A DNA stretch of 9,060 nucleotides, taken from contig DDHX01000059.1 of the NCBI GenBank assembly GCA_002338255.1, positions 3,638 through 12,697 of the forward strand. The letters run 5' to 3'. Source of the stretch: Ruminococcaceae bacterium UBA1865 (GTDB lineage: Bacteria > Bacillota > Clostridia > Oscillospirales > Acutalibacteraceae). The notes under the pieces are model-generated. The model searched no databases. It worked only from the letters and a program-made list of their open reading frames with translations, and was not told where the DNA came from. This document shows positions 1 to 5,036 of this stretch, in pieces (position 1 is the stretch's first letter; every line of letters begins with the position of its first letter). The translations under genes and the position numbers were made by a program.

Positions 1-142
1 TTTTTTTCAGTGCCGCTATATCCGCTTTGCTCGAATTGACAACCCCCACACGAAGCCTTGTCATGCAGGTTGCGTTGGCGCTTACATTTTCTTTTCCGCC
101 AAGAGCCAACAGAACTTCTTGTGCCATCTTTTGATAATCCAT
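1..142 (-). CDS. PTS transporter EIIB domain, N-terminal fragment (glucose/MurNAc/sucrose family)
   Basis: Only the first 47 codons lie in the window; the gene runs off the left edge. The peptide starts MDYQKMAQEVLLALGGKENV and has NATCMTRLRV around Cys26, the phospho-accepting cysteine of EIIB domains of the glucose superfamily (usual form C-[AT]-TRLR). Such proteins take phosphate from HPr/EIIA and pass it to a sugar imported by the fused EIIC membrane domain, which would lie outside the window. The start ATG (140-142) follows a GAAAGGGG ribosome site about 8 nt upstream and a good promoter at 248-275. It is divergent from murQ and an RpiR regulator, so by context a MurNAc transporter (MurP-like) is most likely. 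This fragment alone cannot separate MurNAc, GlcNAc, sucrose or trehalose specificity. EIIB is seen directly; the substrate is inferred. Confidence 0.85.
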   Translation of the reverse strand, partial: MDYQKMAQEVLLALGGKENVSANATCMTRLRVGVVNSSKADIAALKK

Positions 143-247
143 AATTAATACCCCTTTCTTGTTGTAAAACGATGGAAAGCGTGCCTAAAAAGTACAGTTA
201 CTTTTGCTTTCTCAATCGAATATGCTCATTTATAACACTATGGTATC

Positions 248-275
248 ATTATACATTTTGTAACAAATAAGTCAA
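248..275 (-). promoter_or_regulatory. Promoter for the PTS gene
   Basis: Read on the minus strand, there is a -35 box TTGACT (275-270), a 16-nt spacer and a consensus -10 box TATAAT (253-248). The start of transcription would be near 241, about 100 nt before the PTS start codon. The -35 box overlaps one copy of the AATAATATTT repeat (274-283), so a repressor bound there would block it. The promoter boxes are seen directly; the operator role is inferred. Confidence 0.65.
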
Positions 276-501
276 TAATATTTCACAAAAATTCTTTAAT
301 TTATTAAAATAATATTTTATTGTGTAAAAACTTTTTCATTTTTTATTAATCAATTAATTTTATATTGTATCTAAAATTATGTATTAATTTAAGTTTTTAT
401 TATGAAATTAGACTATAATATCGTAAAATTATAAATTTATATTAATTGTATTTACAAAATACATTTTTATCTATATAATTAAAGCAGAAATCGCGCCCCG
501 C

Positions 502-529
502 TTTTTTAGGTATTTTTATATTTTATAAT
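502..529 (+). promoter_or_regulatory. murQ: Possible promoter for murQ-rpiR
   Basis: A consensus -10 box TATAAT sits at 524-529. The -35 position, 16 nt upstream, is only the T-run at 502-507, so the promoter is weak or activator-dependent. Transcription would start near 536, right at the left arm of the inverted repeat at 538-567, which fits repression. A second TATAAT at 414-419 also lacks a recognisable -35 and could be an alternative. Confidence 0.35.
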
Positions 530-537
530 AAAAACAA

Positions 538-567
538 ATTTCAATAATACTTTAAAATTATTGAAAT
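538..567. promoter_or_regulatory. Inverted repeat, candidate operator of the RpiR/MurR regulator
   Basis: Perfect 11-base arms ATTTCAATAAT (538-548) and ATTATTGAAAT (557-567) flank an 8-base spacer. The repeat lies just downstream of the -10 at 524-529 and about 50 bases before the murQ start codon. RpiR-family regulators bind as dimers or tetramers to palindromes close to the promoters of the sugar genes they control, and such a regulator is encoded in this operon. The right arm overlaps another AATAATATTT copy (565-574). Chance palindromes are easier in AT-rich DNA, but an 11-base perfect arm is still notable. Confidence 0.5.
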
Positions 568-618
568 AATATTTTGAAGATAGGTAAAGAAATTAAAATT
601 CGAAAGGAAATATGTAAA

Positions 619-1536
619 ATGAGCTTGAATTTGGAAGTATTGGACACAGAACAAGTAAACAAAAGCAGCAAAAATATCGACGTTATGACTACAATGGAGA
701 TGCTTCAGGTCATTAACAACGAGGACAAAGAAGTAGCTTTTGCCGTGGAGAAAGTTCTGCCATTGATTGAAGAACTGGTGAATGAGGCACACGAGCGGAT
801 GATGAACGGCGGCAGGGTAATCTATATCGGCGCAGGCACATCGGGAAGACTTGGCGTACTGGACGCAAGCGAATGCCCCCCCACCTTTGGAGTGGATTCC
901 ACACTGATACAGGGAATCATCGCGGGCGGCTTCGGCGCTCTGCTGAAGGCAAAAGAGGGTGCGGAAGATGACCTTACGCTCGCACGCCGCGACTTGACAG
1001 AGATCTCTCTGAACAAAAACGATACGGTAATCGGTCTGGCGGCAAGCGGAAGAACCCCCTATGTAATCGGCGGGTTGGATTACGCAAAAGAGGTCGGCGC
1101 TTACACCGGTGCCATCAGTTGTGTTCATAATGCGGAGATTTCTGCTCACGCGCAGTCGAAAATTGAGGCGCTTGTCGGGCCGGAAGTTATTACCGGATCC
1201 ACCCGCATGAAATCCGGCACAGCACAAAAATTAATTTTGAATATGATTTCCACTTCACTTATGATAAAATATGGGAAGGTGTACAAAAACCTGATGGTGG
1301 ATGTGCAGCCGACAAACGAAAAACTAATCGAGCGCGCAAAGCGCATTATTGCGTCGAGCAGCGGATGCAGCTATGATGATGCCGCAAAATATCTAAAAGA
1401 AAGCGGCGACGACGTAAAAGTTGCTATCTGTATGGCCCTCACCGGCCTTACGCGCGGCGAATGCGAAACCATATTGAACAATAACCGGCGCAATATTTCC
1501 AAATCGATTCACTCGCTGAAAAAGGGCGACAAATAA
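619..1536 (+). CDS. murQ: N-acetylmuramic acid 6-phosphate etherase MurQ
   Basis: MurQ cleaves the lactyl ether bond of MurNAc-6-phosphate in the cytoplasm, giving GlcNAc-6-phosphate and D-lactate, a step in recycling or feeding on peptidoglycan sugars. The protein has 305 residues, close to the family norm of about 300. It is a single SIS-fold protein with the hallmark GAGTSGRLGVLDASECPP (71-88), containing Glu85, equivalent to the catalytic Glu83 of E. coli MurQ. Glu116 in EGAEDD corresponds to E. coli Glu114. GLAASGRTPY and GSTRMKSGTAQK complete the sugar-phosphate site. I chose ATG 619 because AAAGGAAA lies about 9 nt upstream; an in-frame TTG at 574 has no ribosome site and falls in the candidate operator region. 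The regulator gene follows after 46 bases, so the two are probably cotranscribed. Confidence 0.95.
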   Translation: MSLNLEVLDTEQVNKSSKNIDVMTTMEMLQVINNEDKEVAFAVEKVLPLIEELVNEAHERMMNGGRVIYIGAGTSGRLGVLDASECPPTFGVDSTLIQGIIAGGFGALLKAKEGAEDDLTLARRDLTEISLNKNDTVIGLAASGRTPYVIGGLDYAKEVGAYTGAISCVHNAEISAHAQSKIEALVGPEVITGSTRMKSGTAQKLILNMISTSLMIKYGKVYKNLMVDVQPTNEKLIERAKRIIASSSGCSYDDAAKYLKESGDDVKVAICMALTGLTRGECETILNNNRRNISKSIHSLKKGDK

Positions 1537-1582
1537 AGCGTTTGTTATCTGTCCCAAAATGAACAATGGGGAGAGTCATCAA

Positions 1583-2422
1583 ATGAGCCGTATTTATAAA
1601 ATACGCGAAGGTGCTTCCAGCTACACGGATACGGAAAAGAAGCTGGCGGAATATATTCTGAACCATATTAATGAGGTTACCTTGAATTCTGCGCAAATTT
1701 TAGCCGAACGGGTCGGCGTTTCCGCCGCCGCCATCATACGCTTCTCTAAAAAATTGGGGTATAACGGATTTACCGCCATGAAGGTCGACCTTGCAAAGGA
1801 CGATACCGCGGAAGTTGCGAATTTTGACGACATGATTCAGGAAAACGACTCCATGGAAATGGTGTTGAAAAAGACTGAAAATTTGAACACCATGCTACAA
1901 AACCAAGCTTACCGGCTCATTAACGCCGCAAGCTTGGAAAAAGCCGTTGAATCTCTGCTGCACTGCGAAACTGTTTATCTGTTTGGTATTGGCGGCTCCG
2001 GAATTGTTTGTATGGACTTAATGCAAAAACTTACGCGCATTAACCGCCGGGTGGTTTTCCACAGTGACTTTCATTATCAGCTTGCCGCCTCCGCGCACAT
2101 GACGGAAAAAGACGCCGCTATTGCGGTCAGTTACAGCGGAAGAACCAACGAGGTAATTGCAGCTATGCGCCTTGCAAAAGACATGGGTGCCGCCACAATC
2201 GCCATTACTCAGTTTAAAAAAAGCCCTTTGACCAAGTTAGCGGACTGTTTGCTCTATATTCCCTCAACCGAGCGGGATTTACGATTGGGCGCAATTGCCT
2301 CCCGAAACGCTTCTCTTATTGTGACGGACCTTCTTTATTTGGGACTTGTAAAAAACGATATTGCGCTTACAAAAGAATATTTGGTAAAGACGAAAGATGC
2401 AATTAGGCGTTTAAAGCAATGA
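1583..2422 (+). CDS. RpiR/MurR-family transcriptional regulator (HTH + SIS)
   Basis: A 279-residue protein with the standard RpiR layout. The N-terminal helix-turn-helix (about residues 1-75) has its recognition region near SAQILAERVGVSAAAIIRFS (36-55). The C-terminal SIS sugar-phosphate-binding domain (about 118-250) carries FGIGGSG (124-130) and VSYSGRTNE (172-180). Such proteins repress or activate sugar catabolic genes in response to a phosphosugar; beside murQ and opposite a PTS gene, the likely effector is MurNAc-6-phosphate, as for MurR. An upstream in-frame ATG at 1559 has no ribosome site, while GGGGAGAG (1568-1575) is well placed for ATG 1583. Gene order murQ-regulator-PTS resembles the murQ-murR-murP cluster of Bacillus subtilis. 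The family is certain; the MurR role is inferred from context. Confidence 0.9.
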   Translation: MSRIYKIREGASSYTDTEKKLAEYILNHINEVTLNSAQILAERVGVSAAAIIRFSKKLGYNGFTAMKVDLAKDDTAEVANFDDMIQENDSMEMVLKKTENLNTMLQNQAYRLINAASLEKAVESLLHCETVYLFGIGGSGIVCMDLMQKLTRINRRVVFHSDFHYQLAASAHMTEKDAAIAVSYSGRTNEVIAAMRLAKDMGAATIAITQFKKSPLTKLADCLLYIPSTERDLRLGAIASRNASLIVTDLLYLGLVKNDIALTKEYLVKTKDAIRRLKQ

Positions 2423-2449
2423 GCGTGCCAGTTGAAAATCAGCACAAAA

Positions 2450-2478
2450 AGCTCATGCCGAATCAATCCGCATGAGCT
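2450..2478. repeat. Hairpin after the regulator gene
   Basis: Perfect 9-base arms AGCTCATGC (2450-2458) and GCATGAGCT (2470-2478) flank an 11-base loop. It lies 28 bases after the regulator stop codon. No T-run follows, so it is not a standard intrinsic terminator on the plus strand. It may protect the 3' end of the mRNA. On the minus strand the stem is followed by TTTTTGTGC, which would suit a terminator for leftward transcripts. Confidence 0.5.
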
Positions 2479-2509
2479 GAACAGGACATTTTATTGAATA
2501 ACCAGACGT

Positions 2510-2537
2510 AAAGCCGGAGCAGCGCTGCTCCGGCTTT
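2510..2537. terminator. Bidirectional terminator between converging genes
   Basis: A 28-base perfect palindrome with half-site AAAGCCGGAGCAGC; as RNA it folds into a very stable GC-rich stem with a small loop. On the plus strand it is followed by ATTTGAG, giving TTTATTT at the stem end. On the minus strand the stem also ends in CTTT. It lies between the plus-strand regulator and the minus-strand small membrane gene, whose TAA stop (2538-2536) overlaps the stem end. Confidence 0.75.
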
Positions 2538-2739
2538 ATTTGAGAAGGTAGATTGAATGGTAAGCGATGATGAGCAGCCCAGTCAAAAAAAGAATGAGCA
2601 AAATGATAACGCTCCAAAGAAAAGCCCTTAAAATTGACCTTTCGCCTTTTGCCCGATATGGATTTTGATCAATTGGCTGTGGTTGAACGTCGTAACGGTT
2701 ATCGTTTGGCGACAGTTCCGGTGAACCATAGGCACCCAT
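2536..2739 (-). CDS. Small single-pass membrane protein, unknown function
   Basis: I do not recognise this 67-residue protein. Residues 1-35 are polar, with many Pro, Gln, Asn and Tyr (for example DVQPQPIDQNPYRAKGER). Residues 39-59 form one strong hydrophobic segment (AFLWSVIILLILFLTGLLIIA), ending in a short tail YHSIYLLK. Basic residues before the segment (Arg29, Lys31, Arg34, Arg38) predict an N-terminus in the cytoplasm. It has no cleavage site typical of a signal peptide. A strong AGAGGTG site lies 5 nt before the ATG, and a plausible promoter lies upstream, so I take it as a real gene despite its size. Nothing nearby explains its role. Confidence 0.7.
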   Translation of the reverse strand: MGAYGSPELSPNDNRYDVQPQPIDQNPYRAKGERSILRAFLWSVIILLILFLTGLLIIAYHSIYLLK

Positions 2740-2773
2740 TGCAACACCTCTTTAATTTCTTTCTTCGACAATA

Positions 2774-2802
2774 ATTTTACACCCAAGGAATTAAAAGAGC
2801 AA
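2774..2802 (-). promoter_or_regulatory. Possible promoter for the small membrane gene
   Basis: On the minus strand: -35 TTGCTC (2802-2797), 17-nt spacer, -10 TAAAAT (2779-2774), with TG directly before the -10. It lies in the 97-base gap between the DUF3842 stop codon and the small gene. The -10 is good and the -35 moderate. I see no terminator after the DUF3842 gene, so read-through from it is also possible. Confidence 0.45.
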
Positions 2803-2836
2803 GCATAACCTTATCAATTCATGATTTTTGATTTAT

Positions 2837-3247
2837 CTACAATCCGCAAATCTGTTTGATAATTGCTACCGTTTCTTCAATGTATTTGGAGATCGGCTTC
2901 TCTTCCATTCCGGCGACGCGCACGTGGCATTTGGACACGGGCACCAGTATCTTTTCGGCGCAGCTTTCCGCCACGGCGAGTCCCATCCCCGCCGTTATTT
3001 CCCCAAGCATTGAGTTTGCAAGAATGATGCCGATTGGCCCTGTGATAATATCCGCGCGGGAACAGTTGTAGATCACTGCGTTTTCACCGGTGGCACCGGC
3101 ATTCGCGCCCGCCCTGATCATCGCCGAAGTAGCCAGTGAATTGGTTCCGACCGCAATCACCTCTGCGCCGGGAGCTTCCATCTTCAGCCGCTCCACAATG
3201 CTGCGGCCGATTCCTCCGCCCTGCCCGTCAATTACAATAATCCTCAT
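2837..3247 (-). CDS. DUF3842 family protein
   Basis: A 136-residue protein matching the DUF3842 family, which is frequent in Clostridia and has no assigned function. It opens MRIIVIDGQGGGIG (1-14), a beta-strand followed by a glycine-rich turn like a Rossmann or P-loop-type nucleotide site. Other conserved-looking stretches are GTNSLATSAMIRAGA (34-48), GATGENAVIYN (51-61), GPIGIILANSMLGEITAGMG (70-89) and ILVPVSKCHVRVAG (100-113). Cys62, Cys96, Cys107 and His108 could bind metal or take part in chemistry, but this is unproven. There is no signal peptide or membrane segment, so it is cytoplasmic. The start is supported by GGAGGG 5 nt before the ATG. It is divergent from the larE operon with promoters about 17 bases apart, which hints at shared control but does not prove a linked function. 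Confidence 0.85.
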   Translation of the reverse strand: MRIIVIDGQGGGIGRSIVERLKMEAPGAEVIAVGTNSLATSAMIRAGANAGATGENAVIYNCSRADIITGPIGIILANSMLGEITAGMGLAVAESCAEKILVPVSKCHVRVAGMEEKPISKYIEETVAIIKQICGL

Positions 3248-3284
3248 TGAAACCCTCCATTCAGCGTCGTATTAAATTACTTAA

Positions 3285-3312
3285 ATCATACAGCATCCAT
3301 TCAAAAAATCAA
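3285..3312 (-). promoter_or_regulatory. Promoter for the DUF3842 gene
   Basis: On the minus strand: -35 TTGATT (3312-3307), 16-nt spacer, -10 TATGAT (3290-3285), with TG directly before the -10. It would start transcription near 3278, about 30 nt before the start codon. Its -35 is 16 bases from the -35 of the divergent larE promoter. Confidence 0.55.
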
Positions 3313-3328
3313 TTCCGATAAAGAATAA

Positions 3329-3357
3329 TTGACAAAACTCACCGCGTATAGTAAACT
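3329..3357 (+). promoter_or_regulatory. larE: Promoter for the larEBC operon
   Basis: A consensus -35 box TTGACA (3329-3334), 17-nt spacer and -10 TAAACT (3352-3357, 4 of 6 matches). TATAGT at 3347-3352 is closer to consensus but only 12 nt from the -35. The transcript would start near 3364, leaving a leader of about 150 nt before larE and beginning almost exactly at the 5' strand of a possible closing stem (3365-3370). Confidence 0.55.
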
Positions 3358-3364
3358 ATTTTAA

Positions 3365-3499
3365 TAAGCACACAGAAGTGTGCATGAACCTGCTGAAAAC
3401 AGGCCTTGAATTTGTATATGAATATTGATATGAAAGCATATCACAGCAGTGCTATGCTTAGCCAGAAGGCTCACGAATTTGTGAGCCTTATTTTGATTT
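3365..3499 (+). promoter_or_regulatory. Structured leader RNA of larEBC; candidate attenuator or riboswitch
   Basis: The larE leader contains several perfect hairpins in a row: GCACAC-agaa-GTGTGC (3368-3383), CCTG-7 nt-CAGG (3389-3403), GATATG-aaag-CATATC (3427-3442), and the terminator-like stem at 3466-3489. TAAGCA (3365-3370) can pair with TGCTTA (3455-3460), closing a multi-helix junction around the inner hairpins; AGCAC (3367-3371) with GTGCT (3449-3453) is an alternative. AGCC-agaa-GGCT (3460-3471) and GCCTT (3403-3407) with AAGGC (3466-3470) would both exclude the terminator stem. This is the layout of a ligand-controlled terminator. I do not recognise a known riboswitch consensus, and there is no T-box motif. 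Pairings are seen; regulation is inferred. Confidence 0.5.
3466..3499 (+). terminator. Terminator-like hairpin directly before larE
   Basis: Perfect 9-base arms AAGGCTCAC (3466-3474) and GTGAGCCTT (3481-3489) with a 6-base loop, followed by ATTTTGATTT. The T-tract is interrupted by one G and A. It ends only two bases before the AGGAG ribosome site of larE (3501-3505), so it would stop transcription before the operon unless bypassed. It is placed well after the larE promoter, so it is more likely an attenuator than the end of an upstream gene, since the upstream gene points away. Confidence 0.6.
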
Positions 3500-3512
3500 A
3501 AGGAGCTTTTCA

Positions 3513-4259
3513 ATGGAACTGCAAACCTATTTTTTACAAAACCCACGCGCCGCCCTCGCCTTTTCCGGCGGCGTGGATTCCTCTTATCTGATGTACGCCG
3601 CACGGCAGTACGGCTGCGATCTTCACGCGTATTTTATCAAGTCGTCATTTCAGCCGCAGTTTGAATTGAACGACGCGCGCCGCCTAACGGAAGAACTCCA
3701 CGTTCCGCTCACAGTAGTGCAAACCGACGCCTTGCAGAACGCGCAGGTAGCGGCCAACGATGGACAGCGCTGCTACTACTGCAAAACCACCCTTTTTACA
3801 CAACTGCGTGAACTTGCGCGCAAAGATGGTTATACGCTCCTGCTGGACGGCACCAATGCTTCCGACAGCTTTGATGGCAGACCCGGCATGAAGGCCTTGC
3901 AGGAGTTAGGGGTGCGCTCTCCGCTGCGTGAATGCGGTTTGACCAAAACAGAAATCCGGCGGCTTTCCCGCGAAGCCGGGCTGTTCACGCACGATAAGCC
4001 TTCCTATGCCTGCCTTGCCACACGGATTCCAACCGGCACAAAAATCACCGAATCACTTCTACAGAAGGTGGAACACAGTGAAGATATTCTTTTTTCCATG
4101 GGTTTCACCGACTTTCGAGTAAGGTTCTTCCATAACGCGGCGAAAATTCAGCTTCGCGAAAGCCAGTTTGCTCTTGCTCTTGGAAAAAGGCAGGAGCTCA
4201 CAAAGGCGCTTTCCCCTTATTTTGACGAAGTATTATTGGATTTAACGCCCAGAGCATAA
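3513..4259 (+). CDS. larE: LarE, ATP-dependent sulfur transferase for nickel-pincer cofactor
   Basis: LarE adenylates a carboxylate of pyridinium-3,5-biscarboxylic acid mononucleotide and replaces it with a thiocarboxylate, in two rounds, giving the bisthiocarboxylate precursor of NPN. The PP-loop ATP site FSGGVDSS is at residues 17-24. DGTNASD (112-118) and RPGMKAL (123-129) are typical of the family. It has Cys87 and Cys90 in RCYYCK plus Cys167 in YACLATRIP. Cys167 matches the sacrificial Cys176 of Lactobacillus plantarum LarE, which lacks the other two; three cysteines point to the Fe-S-cluster type, which can use external sulfur repeatedly. At 248 residues it is short (L. plantarum about 276) and ends LLDLTPRA, without the Gly-Arg-rich C-terminal tail of the lactobacillar enzyme. 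AGGAG lies 7 nt before the ATG. Confidence 0.93.
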   Translation: MELQTYFLQNPRAALAFSGGVDSSYLMYAARQYGCDLHAYFIKSSFQPQFELNDARRLTEELHVPLTVVQTDALQNAQVAANDGQRCYYCKTTLFTQLRELARKDGYTLLLDGTNASDSFDGRPGMKALQELGVRSPLRECGLTKTEIRRLSREAGLFTHDKPSYACLATRIPTGTKITESLLQKVEHSEDILFSMGFTDFRVRFFHNAAKIQLRESQFALALGKRQELTKALSPYFDEVLLDLTPRA

Positions 4260-4277
4260 ATGAAAAGAGGAAAAAAG

Positions 4278-5036
4278 ATGGAACAGGATAAAATCCTTTC
4301 GCTTCTCCATCAGGTACAACAGGGGGAACTTTCTCCGGAAAAGGCGGTTTTGGAACTGAAAATGAGCCCCTTTGAAGATTTGGGTTACGCGAAAATCGAC
4401 CACCACCGGGAACTGCGGCAGGGTGTGCCGGAGGTCATTTTCGGGAGCGGAAAAACACCGGATCAAATTATTGGAATTGCCTCGGCAATGCAAAATCGGG
4501 GCAGCGAAAATATTCTGATTACCCGGCTTTCCCCCGAAGCGGCACAAAAAGTGGGGCAAGCGATTGAACTTGTTTATGATTCCATGTCTAAAATCGGAAT
4601 CATAGGCCGCAAAAGTAAAATTACCGCCTCCGGCACCATCGTGGTGGCAACCGGCGGCACCAGCGATATCCCTGTGGCGGAAGAAGCCGCACTGACAGCA
4701 GAGGTGCTCGGCAACAATGTGACCCGCCTGTATGATGTGGGGGTCGCCGGACTTCACCGCTTGCTTGCCAATTTAAACGTGATTATGGAAGCGCGGGTTA
4801 TCATCGCCGTGGCTGGAATGGAGGGGGCGCTTGCCAGCGTAATCGGCGGTCTTGTGGACTGCCCGGTCATCGCGGTACCGACCAGTATCGGATACGGAGC
4901 CAACTTTGGCGGCCTTTCCGCCCTGCTTTCCATGTTGAATTCCTGCGCCAGCGGGGTAAGCGTGGTAAATATCGACAACGGATTCGGCGCAGGTTATCTC
5001 GCCAGTATGATCAATCATATCGGAGGAAATGAGTAA
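4278..5036 (+). CDS. larB: LarB, pyridinium-3,5-biscarboxylic acid mononucleotide synthase
   Basis: LarB carboxylates C5 of the pyridinium ring of nicotinic acid adenine dinucleotide and cleaves its phosphoanhydride, releasing AMP: the first step of NPN cofactor synthesis. The 252-residue protein has the family's N-terminal region (FEDLGYAKIDHHRELRQGVP, 32-51; FGSGKT, 55-60) and a C-terminal PurE-like domain with VATGGTSDIPVAEEA (123-137), VAGMEGALASVIGGL (168-182) and PTSIGYG (191-197). Cys223 in NSCASG corresponds to the L. plantarum Cys221 that forms a covalent adduct with the pyridinium ring. ATG 4278 is preferred over the in-frame ATG 4260, because AAGAGGAA (4265-4272) is correctly spaced only for 4278. 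It begins 18 bases after larE ends, and its TAA shares one base with the larC ATG, so translation is coupled. Confidence 0.95.
   Translation: MEQDKILSLLHQVQQGELSPEKAVLELKMSPFEDLGYAKIDHHRELRQGVPEVIFGSGKTPDQIIGIASAMQNRGSENILITRLSPEAAQKVGQAIELVYDSMSKIGIIGRKSKITASGTIVVATGGTSDIPVAEEAALTAEVLGNNVTRLYDVGVAGLHRLLANLNVIMEARVIIAVAGMEGALASVIGGLVDCPVIAVPTSIGYGANFGGLSALLSMLNSCASGVSVVNIDNGFGAGYLASMINHIGGNE

Larger units (their letters stand above)
143..618. other. AT-rich divergent intergenic region between PTS gene and murQ
   Basis: About 475 bases with no credible gene. It is extremely AT-rich compared with the flanking coding DNA, except for a short GC-rich island at about 490-501 (TCGCGCCCCGC). It contains a minus-strand promoter (248-275), plus-strand TATAAT hexamers at 414-419 and 524-529, a 15-base palindrome at 305-319 (TAAAATA-a-TATTTTA), a 30-base inverted repeat at 538-567, and the 10-mer AATAATATTT three times (274-283, 308-317, 565-574). 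Short ATG frames here are under about 10 codons and lack ribosome sites. It probably acts as the control region for both divergent units. Confidence 0.7.

Noticed and set aside
160..200. Possible CcpA cre site near TGTAAAACGATGGAAAGCG
   Set aside because: The CG lies one base off the consensus spacing in both possible alignments, and the right half does not match.
574..618. Upstream in-frame TTG start for murQ adding 15 residues
   Set aside because: There is no ribosome site, it overlaps the candidate operator region, and ATG 619 has AAAGGAAA and gives the normal MurQ length.
541..1227. 228-codon open frame on the minus strand opposite murQ
   Set aside because: It lies antisense to a clear MurQ, has no family features and is rich in Cys, His and Phe in a way typical of antisense frames.
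3361..3512. T-box or other known riboswitch in the larE leader
   Set aside because: The T-box antiterminator motif (TGGNACC) is absent, and I cannot match the sequence to TPP, cobalamin, fluoride, SAM or ZTP consensus elements. NiCo could not be confirmed by eye.
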